A stretch of 64,000 nucleotides of DNA. Source: Ricinus communis (taxonomy: Eukaryota; Streptophyta; Magnoliopsida; Malpighiales; Euphorbiaceae). Under the pieces are notes generated by a model. That model had not been told where the DNA came from, ran no database searches, and saw only the letters and a list, made by a program, of their open reading frames with translations. The translations under genes were made by a program, and so were the position numbers. The stretch covers positions 31,469,159-31,533,158 of the forward strand of contig NC_063257.1 of NCBI RefSeq assembly GCF_019578655.1. Direction: 5' to 3'. Positions 1 to 11,700 of this stretch are shown piece after piece. Position 1 is the stretch's first letter. Each line of letters begins with the position of its first letter.

Positions 1-336
1 AAATACAAGAGATATTGCCTTTGCCCGAATACATAAATCCAGATAATCCATTAATTTCTTAACATACTCACAGTGATCAATGAGAGGAAGTATTTCACCA
101 TTAATTGAGTTCCTCAGCTGTAAGAATATGCGGGCATCATCTGTTAACCAAGCTCCCTTGGTATTGTCGTCTGGAGGATTATCTGTTAGGTGATAAGCCT
201 TGTTGATGCTTTGTAAATACACACGTACAGTCTTGCTCCATCCACGAAAATTGAACCAATTTAATTTTTGATTCGTAGTTTTTGTCATTGCCGAAATGAT
301 ATCAGTAGTGATAGAAACTGATTTGGTACCACTCAT
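1..336 (-). CDS. Ty1/Copia Gag, N-terminal part (runs off the window)
   Basis: An open frame of 112 codons starts with ATG at 336 and is still open at base 1, so it is cut by the window edge. The protein begins M-S-G-T-K and carries the Copia Gag pattern: a region around N-W-F-N-F-R-G-W-S-K followed by V-Y-L-Q-S, then D-D-A-R-I-F-L-Q-L-R-N-S-I, as in the UBN2/Retrotran_gag families. Gag forms the virus-like particle of the retrotransposon in the cytoplasm. A Met-tRNA primer site and an LTR lie just upstream (525-727), so this is the true 5' end of a minus-strand element. No stop is visible, so this part is intact. The assignment is by motif; I could not search a database. Confidence 0.8.
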   Translation of the reverse strand, partial: MSGTKSVSITTDIISAMTKTTNQKLNWFNFRGWSKTVRVYLQSINKAYHLTDNPPDDNTKGAWLTDDARIFLQLRNSINGEILPLIDHCEYVKKLMDYLDLCIRAKAISLVF

Positions 337-524
337 GATTGCAACAGTAGGCAGCAGAGAACAAAATGGATAATAGCAGTTTCCAAATAACAAAGACACA
401 GGCAACAAAGCAAGAAACGCCACAAGAATCTCGCAGTACTGCTCACTGTGGTAGAAAATTATTTTTAACAAATGATTGCTCACTTAGGCAATCTGAAGCA
501 AAGGAGGATCAGATAATCAGATTA

Positions 525-537
525 GGCTCTGATACCA
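525..537 (-). promoter_or_regulatory. Primer binding site (initiator Met tRNA) of the Copia element
   Basis: On the minus strand the sequence reads TGGTATCAGAGCC, the usual complement of the 3' end of plant initiator Met tRNA. It directly follows the ACA end of the LTR and lies about 190 bases before the gag start. Confidence 0.85.
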
Positions 538-727
538 TGTAAAAGTAGAAAATAAATCTGAAATTGTTGTGTTTTCTATTGATCATGGAAGTATATATAT
601 ATATATATACAATTGGAGAAGTTTTTATTCTAGAATATTCTAATTTCTAGAATTATCTCTAATTAATTACACTCTATCTTCTATTAATTACTCCATATTC
701 TATAATATTCTAGATTATTCTACAACA
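538..727 (-). repeat. 5' LTR of the Copia element
   Basis: A stretch of about 190 bp with TGT...ACA ends next to the primer site. On the minus strand it starts TGTTGTAGAATAATC and ends CTTTTACA. It is AT-rich, with repeated TTCTAGAA-type words and an (AT)n run at 594-610 that could serve as a TATA region. The partner LTR lies outside the window. Confidence 0.75.
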
Positions 728-1026
728 GGCTATGTGCACAATCGAGTGGCTCTGTGTAGTGCTGATCAACTTTGCAAAGCCCAAATCGGCCGTGCATGAG
801 CTAAAATAAGTATGTGCACACCGATTTGCTTAAAAAATTGAAAATACATAGTGTTCATACCTGATTTTTGACTTCAATGCATGTAGATGTGTACTCAAAC
901 CTGTTTTTATGCTTTTTAAATTGATATTATATCAATTCGGTTCACAAGAAATTTCTATGGAGCTCATAAATGGTTTGATGAGCTGAATTTCGCTAGTTCA
1001 TAACCACTCTACCCTCTACTATAAAG
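728..1026. other. Non-coding stretch with CCGATTGGCT-like words
   Basis: No coding pattern is seen. It contains words related to ACCGATTGGCT and 'gtgtagtgctgat' that recur near 4800-4900 and, in palindromic form, near 9990 and 10860. It leads into the PMD remnant and may be its 5' untranslated or promoter part. Confidence 0.4.
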
Positions 1027-2750
1027 ATGACCGATCATACTTTAGTCTACGCACGGCTCGAGTGGTGGATGGATACCACCCATACCTTCCACACACTAGT
1101 AGGAGAGTTGACATTGTCTCCTTTCGCCTTCTTTGCCATCACGAGAATCCACTTCTCAGGTTCCCCTGTTCCTTTTGACGATGCCATCCATGACCAGAGG
1201 TCCGATGCTCGGGACCAGTTCATTATTGACTTCTTAGGGTTCTTGCCTATGCGCAAGAACACTCGATGCTTAGCTTATTAGAGCATTACTCTCCACTATA
1301 AAGGATTCACTCCTTACTCTACTAGAGAGGTTGATAAGATGGCTCAAGCCTTCCTCGTTTATTTATTTAAGACTACCATGTTATGTGATTCGAGGAATTC
1401 ACTGAACCTCCACTATTTGGCCCCCTTGAGAGAATTGGACTGGGCTTCCTTGTACAACTGGGGGTCCGCAGCGCTGGCCTAGCGTACCAACAGATGGGTA
1501 TTAGGGTCCACGAGAGGAAAGGGCTCTACAGCTTTTTGGCACGCCATACACTTAAGTCTTTCCTTTTGTTATGCATTCCCGTTCCTTCTGTTCTATATTA
1601 TTTTTTGATAGTTTGAATACAGATGTGGGCCTTAGAGCTCGACCTCCTAGTAGGTGCTCAACCTATCAGCATCTCACAGTCTTTTGCACGTCTGAGCCGC
1701 TGGGGCTCCAGCAGGACCGTCTCGCTAGAGTGGGCGCAAGTCCAGGTGCACCGCTTATAGATCAACTCTCTGTCCTGGGATCAGGTAGAAAAGGAGACAT
1801 TAATTTAATTTATAAATTTAAACTTCAAGTACTTACCTTCGTGTCTTTCAGATTCGTGCTGACTGGCTCAGGTACCGCTGCCTACATGTTATCCACCGCA
1901 GATATCGAGCACAGGTATGGTACTTAGGCGAGTAGATCTACGACTGGGAGAGAGGACGTAGTCCTTGACGGGTGCCTAGATATCCACCTTTGTCCATGTT
2001 TTGGATAGTGGATCTTACAGACGAGGGGATGGAGGAGTGTTTTAAGGGCTACAATGACCTTGAGGAGCGTACCATCATGTCACATAGGACCGACTATATG
2101 TCCTTGATAAGCTAATTGTTGGGGCTTATGCCCCTAGACAAGGACACTATCGCTTAGGTACTTTCTTACCATTCTTCTTTTTACTTGATTACTGTCGTAT
2201 GATTATCTAAAGATTTCTTTTATGTTATAGTTTTCATGACCTAGTGCTCCTCGAGTATTTGAGTCGGACGAAGGGTGGCCTGCTTGCCGTCCAAGGGGCA
2301 TCCGCATTTCTAGCTCATCCACTATTATCGCTTTGGAGGCGCCTCCTACGATGATGTAAGACGTTATTCCCTGGAGTACTCCATTTCTTTCAAATCCGAT
2401 CATGTCATACTGGAAGCTTTCCTGTACGATGGACCATCGACTGGCCCTAAAGTTGAGCCTCTCTCTAGAGTTTACTCTAAGTGGTTGCACACATGTGAGT
2501 AGTCTTTTCCTTTTATTGCTTTACATTGCTTCCCTAAAATGTTAGTGATACAAACATACATATGTAATTGTACAAATTCATTTGGGTTTATGCAGAGGGA
2601 CCATGAGGACTTGCAAGGGCAAGTCGGTGCTCATTAGCGGCGGATAGAGACTCTGATGCTCTAGCTGTCTACTCTTTGGACTCGGGATTTAGAGGCCGAT
2701 TTCGATGAGTGGATGGACGACTCAAGAGAAGGCTCTAACGAATTTGACTA
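1027..2750 (+). pseudogene. Decayed plant mobile domain (PMD, MAIN-like) gene
   Basis: Exon-like pieces resemble the 'aminotransferase-like, plant mobile domain' family found in MAIN proteins and in some plant transposons and retroelements. The first piece (1027-1278) has W-W-M-D-T-T-H-T-F-H followed by V-G-E-L-T, close to the family's W..ETHTFH..GE.T block. A second piece (about 1339-1482) starts M-A-Q-A-F-L-V-Y-L-F and runs through L-A-P-L-R-E-L-D to Y-N-W-G-S-A-A-L-A, matching the conserved 'ysWGsaaLA' block, and then meets a TAG. A third piece near 1850-1920 has an R-Y-R-x-Q-type block. Frames differ and stops interrupt, so it is not functional as it stands. Its original role is unknown; PMD proteins are linked to genome stability and silencing. 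The later part, to 2750, is less certain. Confidence 0.5.
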
Positions 2751-2884
2751 GATTAGTTGCTTTATTTTTTTTTTAGAACACTACTTTGTACTGATATTTG
2801 CTACTACACTTATTTTATGGTTATATAATACTGGATTTTGAATGTTATAGTCAATTTGATCATATTGAACATGAGATACCTTAT

Positions 2885-4740
2885 AACAACTAAGAGGGGT
2901 GGTGAATTAGTTGAAATCTAATTAAAAACTTTTGCTTTAAAAAACTTGAGTATTAAAAACCAAATTAGCAGAAGCTTTTAACTAAGCAATTAACCAATCT
3001 AATATGAGAATGCAAGCAATAAGATAAACACAAGTAGAATAAAAGAGCTTAGGGAAGAGAAAATTAAACTCAAGAGTCTATAGTGGTTCGGCCAACTCCT
3101 TGCCTACATCCACTCCTCAAGCTTCACTTGAGATTTTCACTATTAGTGATCCTTTTATAGGTGCAAGATCAAACCCAAGTGTTTTCAAGCTCACACTCAA
3201 ACTTCTTACAAGTGTTTCAATGGCTAACATTTAAACTCAAGTATTTTCTATGCCTAACACTCTAATTCAAGTGTTTACTTAAGGCTCACACTTTAACCCA
3301 AGTGTTTTTGAAATGCTCACACTCTAACCCAATCTAAGTTAGAAAAGCAATTAATCCCTTACTCGAATGCTCAACCTAACCCTTTTGAGCTCTTAATATT
3401 GAAATCAATCACTCAACTACCCAATGATTTAAGCCATTTCTTAAATCTTCAATACAAGAAGAATTTAATGAAGATATAGATATTGTTGAGAGATATTACA
3501 ATATGAGGCTCAAGTAAATGCTCTTGTTTCACCTAGAACACTTGGAAATGAAGTTTAAATACTTCTAGGTGAAATAGAGACATTGCACCCTCATTAAATA
3601 CAAAAATAGCCATTTTAACAATCTCTATAAATGTAACTTCATGGATGGGAACAATTCTTCATGGCGATGAAGCATCTGCACGAAAAATAGATTTGAAAAA
3701 TTAGAACTTATCATGGCCATGAATAATTCTTTATAGCTGGAAAGGTTTCTTTCATGGTTGTGAACTTTTGTTCACGGATGAAAATTTTGGCTTTCACGGC
3801 TTGGAATTTTTATTCACAGCTGAAAATGTCTTCTTTTACTGCTGGGATGTTTGGAAAAAGCTCTTCATGGGCATAAATCTTCTCGGTTGGGAAGCTTTCT
3901 TTCACGGCTAGGAATGTTGGCCCTGAATGCTTTTGTGGATTTTCTGCTTTTCAATCACGAACATGACCATTTAAAAACTCGAAATATTGAGCTATACACC
4001 TCTAAATGGTACACTATTTTTTTTGTTAGAAACTTTGGTCAATCCGCTACAACATTATAGTTGAGCAACTCCAAAATCACCAATCTTCATACTCCAAAAG
4101 ACCGAAACATTTTATTGCTCATCTAGTCTTGAAAATTTGGACATGCTTTAGTATTTTGGCCATTTCGCTTTCCATAAACCTCATATTGACGTAAGACCTT
4201 TTCCATATAAAGCTAGAGTTCCTAGGACTATAAATTTGGAGAAAGGAATAATAAAGTTTCTCTTGTAGAAATAATGCCACTAATTCTAATTGACCTTATC
4301 TACTGCATTCCAATCTGACAGCTTAAGCATAATTGATGGCTTGTCCTCATAGACTTTTCCAAGTAGTACAGTTTATTCTTCAAACTTCAGCTATCTAATT
4401 TTATTCAATGGAGATCATCCATGTCCACTTGAGTTTCTTGACTCCACATGCTCTTTGCATTGCCCTTATATGTTCCATCACTCTTCTCATCCTTTTATTA
4501 CTTCATGATTTTATCTCAACCTTCATTTTGACTCAAGTATTCAAGTCCTTGACTTTTGAACCCATCTTCACACTTATGCCTTTATCTTCATTTATTTGCA
4601 TCAATGATAATTAAGAATTGCCTATTAAGAATAATAATACTAAACAAGATTGTTAGTAGTAATAATATTTTGCATCATCAAAATCACATATGAAACCTTA
4701 GAGTCAACAAAACACATATTTTCATAGTTTAATGCTAATT
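2885..4740 (+). repeat. Dispersed non-coding repeat, copy A
   Basis: One of three plus-strand copies of the same family (also 14236-15180 and 18023-19184). Shared features are an opening like 'aGGGGtgGtGAATTag', then 'taTAGTGGTTCGgccaac', then 'cctaCATCCACTCC' and a run of 'CTCACACTcaaac' and 'CAAGTGTTT' words. The far end has 'catcatcaaaatcacat', often seen at the end of such elements. The middle (3640-3920) holds imperfect short repeats built on TTCAcGGCTnGGAA. No gene is seen. I do not recognise the class; it could be a non-autonomous LTR or DNA element. Limits are approximate. Confidence 0.55.
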
Positions 4741-4996
4741 CTTACATATCAACTTGTACAAGTGTCAGCACATGAAAATACATAAAAAAAAAGGGTTTTT
4801 GAGTGGGCCACATCACACATCCGATCTGCTTTAGAGCTAAGTCGATCGGCTTTGCGCACAACCGATTGGCTGTACATAGTGCTGACTGGTTCTGTAGTTG
4901 CAAAGTTCGATTCCACCTCTGATTTTGGGTCTATAATTACACGTACACCTCCTTGGCCTTCTCCAAATGTGATTCCTCTTTTCTTAACTCAAAACC
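4741..4996. other. Spacer with CCGATTGGCT-like words
   Basis: Non-coding. It repeats the word set seen at 728-900: 'cgatcggctttgcgcac', 'aaccgattggctgtac', 'atagtgctgac'. It directly precedes the DUF7745-like frame, just as the earlier set precedes the PMD frame. Confidence 0.4.
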
Positions 4997-6140
4997 ATGA
5001 CTGAAAGAAGCATAAAAGCCCTCAAATCCCTTCTCAAAATCCTAACTGGCGATGAGTGGATCAAACTTGGGAAATTTCATCTTTCCTTTTTCAAGGCTTT
5101 ACTACACACCAAGCATGACTATAGATTCCTCCATTCGATTGTTAACTTTTGGTGTCCAAAAGACCATGTCTTCAGCTTAAATGGCCAAGAATTATGCCCA
5201 ATGATTAAAGAATTCACTACCATCCTGGGAGGTCCTAATGATTCTACACATCTAATTTCGTTGCCAAGACTAGATGATCCTTTTCCTAGCAAACTAGTAG
5301 AGTTGTTTAACATGCCTCTTGCTGAGGTACTTTCATATTTTTTTGGGGAGCACATTACTCTTACTTCTCTGATTTCATACTATGATAAGAAGAAAAGGGG
5401 TATACCTATTTAGGTTAGGATAATGAGCTTTTGCCTCTATGCCTAATTTTTTCTGATTTCTCCTTAAGGAGAGGGAGATATACAGATTGCTAATATCATT
5501 AGTCAAGTGGAGAGTGGGAGTTAATCCAGTTCTAGTTATTTTGGCTGAAACCATTAATGGGTTAGATATGTACAAAACCCATTAATGGTTTGCTGGCAAC
5601 CTTATTCTCTTGCAGGTAACTAAATGTCTCTTTTCTTTTACATTATACCTTAATTTTTGCCTAAGTCGCCCTTTTAAATTTTTAACTTAGAAGACTCTAT
5701 TTTTGCCTAAGCTGCCCTTTCGAATTTTCAACTTAGCATTCTTTTTCTCTATTTATTTTTTTCTCTTTTTGCAGATTTGGTTCCAGCGAGAAGCTTCAGA
5801 CATGGACTATCCCAAGGGACATTGATAAATATGAGCTAAAGCATGTGCAAGTCTGCTCCATTGTTATGCCTCGAGGTCATGAGAACTGGATTACTTGGAT
5901 GAAGGATATCCCGAATACACTTATTCGTTGGACCTATCCTTGGTGTGGGATTCGAATGTCACGCTCTTGATGTCTGGTGGTCGTGCTTTGTATGGGTTAC
6001 AAGCATCTACTTTCTACATACCCTCCAGGCTATATCGCCAATATGAGCAGAAGCAACTGATCTTAGAATACCCTCCTGACTTCGATGGTTTCCCGTTGAG
6101 GTAGGATTTCTTGGACAAGATTGAGAGGTTGTGGCCCGCC
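4997..6140 (+). pseudogene. Decayed DUF7745-type gene (plant retroelement-associated)
   Basis: Piece 1 (4997-5413, 138 codons) has F-W-C-P-K-D-H-V-F-S-L-N-G-Q-E-L-C-P-M-I-K-E-F, which fits the DUF7745 block 'FWDP.y.cFt.n..el.PtieEy'. Then comes R-L-D-D-P-F-P-S-K-L. A stop closes it at 5411-5413. Piece 2 (about 5775-6140) has E-N-W-I-T-W-M-K-D-I-P, then R-W-T-Y-P-W-C-G and, in another frame, L-Y-R-Q-Y-E-Q-K-Q-L. These fit the later 'W..Wl....i.W.aPW' and 'RQfg..Q' blocks. Frames are broken. The gap (5414-5774) is AT-rich with repeated 'ttttgcctaagc.gccctttcgaatttt' words and may be an old intron. Function is unknown; such ORFs often sit beside Gypsy elements in plants. Confidence 0.5.
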
Positions 6141-6272
6141 ATACTATAGAGCGCAACATTGATGCTAAAGGCGACCTAACTACAGACGATAACTTCAAGG
6201 CTTGGGTTCAACTTCATACCACCACTGCACCTGGATTCAGCAGGCTTTCTTTTCTTTTTTTTTCTTCTTTTT

Positions 6273-7400
6273 TTATGCATAGTATTTCTTGAGATGATCA
6301 AGTTTGATGGGCTCAGAGAATTTATTCCCTTTTAGGTCTGAGATCTTAGTAGCACCCTTGAGTAACATTTTCTTTATAAGATATGGGCCCTCCCAATTGG
6401 GCTTGAGTTTTCCTTTTGGATTGAACATTGTAGCCCTTGTGTGCTTCAACACCAAATCACCAGCTCTGATCTTCCCTGACTTCATTTTCTTATTGAACAC
6501 CCAGGCTAACCTATTCTAGTCCAACTGCATGTGATATAAAGCCTTCATCCTGTTTTCATCGATCAAAACTAGCCGTTGATATCTCTGCTCAGCCCACTAA
6601 TACTCTGGTATGTTAGCTTCTAACACAACCTTCAAAGACTTCAATTTTAGTTCAACTAGTAGAACTACTTCAATCTGATAAACCATGGAGTACGATGTTT
6701 GCCCCATTGATGTTTCTTTAGTGGTTCGATATCCAAAAAGTGCGAAAGGTAGCCGAAAAATGATCGATCGTTGTGATTGCACACGATCTTTGAGAGTATC
6801 TTCTTTAAGTTCTTGTTGGCTGCTTCAACTGCACCATTTGCTTGAGCTTATATGGAGAAGACATGTGATGTTCAATCTTGTATTCTTCAAGCAGATATGC
6901 CGCCTCACCTATGAATTGCACCCTATGGAGAAAACATGATGCGGGATTCCATACTTGCAAATCAGGTTCCTCTCTATAAACTAGGCCATCTACTTTGGCC
7001 CCACATGGTAAATGACTCAACCTCAACCCATTTAGAGAAGTACTCAATAGCGATGACTATATACCTATCCCCTTTCAAAGGAGGTTTTATCTCTCCGATA
7101 ATATAAATTCCCTAGGCTACAAAAGGCCATAGAGACGTCAGATTATGAAGTTTAATCGGAGGCAAATGACTCGAATTATTGTAAAATTGGCACTAATTGC
7201 ATTTTCTTACCAAGGCTATACAATCCTTTTCCATCATTAACAAATAGTAGCCTTGACGCATGATTTTTCTAGTCAACATTATGTCATTCATGTGGGACCC
7301 ATATACCCCCTTGTGCATTTCTTCCACTATTGCTTGAGGCTCTTTCTTAGTCAAACATCTAAGCTGAACACCTGAAGCCATTCTTTTATATAGTATTTTG
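6273..7400 (-). pseudogene. Tat-type integrase
   Basis: The integrase of the Tat element inserts retroelement cDNA into chromosomes. At the N-terminal end (7381-7193) the frame shows V-E-E-M-H-K-G-V-Y-G-S-H-M and, 30 residues on, V-R-K-C-N-x-C-Q, the HHCC zinc site. The core follows at about 7190-6600 in broken frames, with Y-F-S-K-W-V-E. The first catalytic Asp (G-I-D-I-I-G in relatives) appears as G-I-Y-I-I-G. The C-terminal part (6500-6273) reads ...G-D-L-V-L-K... N-W-E-G-P-Y-L-I... L-K-K-Y-Y, the usual Gypsy integrase tail. Stops and the lost Asp make it inactive. Confidence 0.8.
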
Positions 7401-7626
7401 TTGTGGTTGATGTAGTTCCTGGCTTGAATTCATAGCGCATACATGTCCCTTGCAAATGCCTCTTTTGGATACTCTCTACTTTCCATAAACTTTTACAAAT
7501 CGTAAAACCAAGCTTCTCTTCTGGCCCCATATGAGTATCCATAATCCGCTCCCCATAATAACAAGGTACTTTGGATTTTACAGTTACCAATGTTTTCATC
7601 GGGAGCTGCATAGAATTGTCCCATAT

Positions 7627-8010
7627 AGATGAAAGAGTGGCCAATGTATCCACCATTTGATTCTCATCTCTAGGAAAATGTATGAACGCATACTTAGAGA
7701 AATTGCAAACTAAAGTCCTGAAGTAATTGACATATAGTTTCAACCTCTCTTTCTTCACTTCCCACTCTTTAAAAGCTTACCGAATCACCAGCACAGAATA
7801 ATCGTAGACTATCAACTACTTCTCTCCTACCATCATGGCTATCTTTAATCCATACAAACATGCTTCATACTTTGCCATATTGTTTGTTACCTTAAAGTCT
7901 AATCTCTTAGCCATCGACAACATCTCTCCTTCTGGTGTGATCAAGACTACTCCTAATCCTAAACCTCTTGCATTCACTACTTTATCGAAGTACAACCTTT
8001 ATTCATGAAT
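7627..8010 (-). pseudogene. Tat-type second RNase H (aRNH)
   Basis: The minus strand encodes Y-F-D-K-V-V-N-A-R-G-L-G-L-G-V-V-L-I-T-P-E-G-E-M-L, then N-N-M-A-K-Y-E-A-C-L, and later F-P-R-D-E-N-Q-M-V-D-T-L-A-T-L. These are the D, E and D/H blocks of the second RNase H of Tat elements, which in the family degrades the RNA of RNA:DNA hybrids during reverse transcription. In-frame stops and substitutions are present (for example K for E in 'AEYEA'). Part of it is the open frame 7351-7758. Confidence 0.75.
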
Positions 8011-8798
8011 CTTTATAGCCCCCAAATACTTCAACGGGTCTATTTTCGAAACTGCTTGACCCCTATAAAATTGAAAATAGTGTCTTAACTTTCTCATAGT
8101 CCATATTATACCAGACAAGTCTTCTCTATGAGATTGTACTTTGACTCATAAGGCAGTAATTTCTTGCTAAAGTAATAGACCGTATACTCCACATCATTGG
8201 GCATGCACTATGCCACCATCACTCCCATTGACTCCTCTTCCAAGTCTAAGTAGAGAATCAATGGCTTCCCATCCTTAGTTGGTTTTAGCACTAGTAGCTT
8301 CATCATGTATTCTTTAATCTTGTCAAAGGGTTCCTCACATTGTTCATCCTATACATTGGGTTGATTTTTCCATCGAAGCTTGAAAATAGGATCACACACC
8401 ATTGTAAGCTTGGAGATGAATCTACTAATGTACTATAAACGTCCTAAAAACCCTTTAACCTCTTTCTCTATTTTTGGCGCTGGCATTTTCTAAATCGCCA
8501 TGACCTTGTTCGAATCAATCTATATTCCTTGTTGACTCCTAATGTGCCCCAACATATTCCTTGATGTCACTCCAAATACACTCTTCTTCAGTTTCAGCCT
8601 TAAGTTATACCTCCCCACTCGTCTTAGAAACCTATCTAGAGCTTGGAGGTGTTATTCCCTTGTTTCAGACTTGACCATCATGTCATCTACATACACTTCA
8701 ACCTCTTGTGCATCATATCATGAAACAAGATAGTCGCTGCTCTCTGATAAGTTTCTCCTGCATTCTTTAATCCAAATGGTAGAACCTTATAGCAATAT
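8011..8798 (-). pseudogene. Tat-type RT C-terminal half and first RNase H
   Basis: On the minus strand, from 8793: C-Y-K-V-L-P-F-G-L-K-N-A-G-E-T-Y-Q-R-A, then L-F-H-D-M-M-H-K, then F-G-V-T-S-R-N-M-L-G-H-I, then G-F-L-G-R-L, then S-R-F-I-S-K-L-T. This is the RT palm/thumb of Gypsy Tat elements. RNase H follows, with L-I-L-Y-L-D-L and Y-F-S-K-K-L-L-P-Y-E-S-K-Y. There are many in-frame stops. The RT is split; its N-terminal half lies at 12508-13020. Confidence 0.8.
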
Positions 8799-11700
8799 AG
8801 TTAGTGTATTGCCAAAAGACAATGTGTTGTTTTAGTTTATCTATGATAGTATATACAAACTGTGTTGACATACCATCTATTTATTAAAAGGCGTTTGTTC
8901 AAGTCTATAAGTTTTCTTATATTTGTATACTCAAACTAATAGATAAGAATTCCATGGAATATATAATATATTGTGAGAGAAATCATAAAATGGTTATATG
9001 ATTGTGAGAAATTCTTATCATAGTAAAGTATTATTATTAAAACTAGTTCATAGTCAAAGTTTGATCAAGATATTGATCCTGGTCATATGGATATTGATCA
9101 AACACTTGAGACTACCACAATGGGTTTATCATCTTACTTTAGAAGTAAGCAATTGATCTCACATGATTGAAGTATAGGGATACTATGAGCGGTAGTTTCG
9201 GGCGCACGCCCCAGTTTTCTTTAGCAATTACGACACTGTAAGGCTTTTTAACCTAATCTGGAACACGCTAACTAGTCACTAAGACTAGCGCGGAGATGGG
9301 AGTCGCCACCTAGGTAATCACCAGGACATTTTTACTAATGAATGGCTTTTCTCAGATTCTATAAGGGAGCTTAAGTCATAGAGTCCATATATGGATTCGA
9401 AAGCCAACTTTCTTATTTGTGTATATTATACACAGGCATGCGAAAACAACACTTAATACACTTATGTCTAGCGCGTTTTATTCAAGTCCAAATCATCTTT
9501 ATGTTATTAATCTAACTTACTAACCAATTATGTATAAGGCCCACCTATTCTAGTTCAATTACATATTATGCTCTTTGGATTCTAGCCTTTAAGACTAATG
9601 GACTACTTGTTATGAGAAGGCTAATTCATTGTGATCTCAACCCTAACTAAGTTTAAACTTTAACTGAACATGTCAAAGCCCGCTAGTCTAATTGGATTTT
9701 AGGGTTTAGGCCTAGTTACAATGGATTAGCCTATTAGACTATCAAGTTTGTATTGGATCAATTTTTTAGCCCCAAGTCTATATGGCCTATTTTAATTAAT
9801 CAATCATGTAATCATGTATTGGGTTAACATGCAATAAACAAAAAATAATAATAAAGAAAATAAAGTAGAAAAGATAATCCTAACTATTACAACCTGCCTA
9901 CAACTACGATTACATAACCAGAAAGGCCTAAAACTATACGCCAAAATGCAAAAAATAAGCATGAAGAGCGGATCGGCTCAGTATAGAGCCAATTGGCTCT
10001 AGAATCCAAAGGCAGATTCCTGACAATTTTTCTTTGTTCACCAATTCAATCTCACACTCCAGAGCCGATTTTTACGTGCACAGATGTTAAAAATTAATTA
10101 GAATGAGATAAAATAGATAAACAATAACAAAATAAAAGTTATAGAAGCTAAAGAAAACCTAAATCACTAAAAATCCTATAAACTAACAAAAGATTATCAA
10201 AGTAAAGGATCATATTTTATTCAGGTTTAATTACAAAATAATATTGACAAAATACCTAAATATTAACCCTATAACATGTCTTTTAATCAAATCTAGAACC
10301 CTAATTGGCAAAAGAATCAGATCTAAAACAAAACACTAGTTCTTAATATTAGATTCAAAACCCTATTATTATGTATAATGAAAACTTAATCTAATCATAT
10401 TTATCAAAGATAAAACCCCTAATCATGTTTCTAAGAGCAAATAATATAAAAAATAAATAAAAGACAAAAGAAGAATGAAAGAACTAGTTTTTTTATAATG
10501 GATGCAGATGTAAGGCAGAAAAAACCCTCAGGTTGTCACCGTATATGTTGGATTTGCGAGTCTCTGGTGATAAGGAAGCAATTGAATCAAAAATTGAATC
10601 TTAATTCTTGCCTCCTCCCTGAAACCCTAAACACCACTTACTATTTATAGAGGTAGGTTTCAAAGGAAACCCGAGAAAAAGAGATAAATCCCAAGAAATA
10701 TCGATAATATCCCATTTATTTATTTAAAATTTTAGTAAGTATCGATAAAATAATGATTATTGTTATGAAAACCTTTTAGAATCTGTATCTGAACGTAAAA
10801 TCATCTAAAAAAGGACGTCGGGGAGTCAAAATCCAATTGATTGTATAAAGAACCGATTGGCTTTATCATAGAGCCGATTGGTTCTAGAGAGGAAGTTTTA
10901 GAAATTTACAGTTTAGTCCCTGGTTTTATAAAATTACCATTTTGATCCTCAAATTTAATTTTTTTGACAATTAGGTCCGAGTTGATTTCAAAAAGCTAAT
11001 TCCAGCTGGATTAACCTTCACCCCAACCTCGGATTCACCTGTCTTTCACTTCCCAAGACCCGAGAAAGTAGTAACTCTCATTATAGGATTTTCCATTTTT
11101 TCCTCGATATCTAAATCTGGAAAAGGGGTGCTGACAAATACTGAGGTAAAACATGTGGATGCTTGTTACAAGAACAAGTACATTGAACATGACCCCTCTA
11201 GAGTAATCCAAAAGGAAGTCATTACCCCTGTGTCTATGGATAACTACTCTAGTAAATGATTATGTAAGTTGTGATCCTTAGACTTGAGATAATCTATTAA
11301 TCTCATATGAGGACTATTATACTTTGATACTATCTTATGTCCTTCTAACCATGAGGTGCTTAAGGGATAGTAATTGAGTATAATAAGAGTCATATAAAGA
11401 TAATGAGATTATCAATAAAGGATTCATTACCCAGGTAATTATCACATAAGACATATCCTATAGTTTCTTGATAGTGCATTAACTTATACAAAACCTTGCG
11501 CAAAGTAGTTGAATATATTGAATATGAATTAGGATTCATAGATCAAGTTCATAAGTTAATGGCATTATATCAAAGAATAAAATGATTGGATGAAATATAG
11601 AGTTGAGACTTGAATCCTTACCTTATAATCTAATTAGGATATAAGGATAATGAAAGGATTGAATTACATTGAAAAAATTATTTACAATAAGGTTGATTAG

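Noticed and set aside
1571..1927. 118-codon frame as a separate gene
   Set aside because: It lies within the PMD remnant span, with no start context or domain of its own; only its last part shows a PMD-like block.
3640..3925. CRISPR-like spaced repeats
   Set aside because: The units are imperfect, unevenly spaced and within a plant repeat; no array structure.
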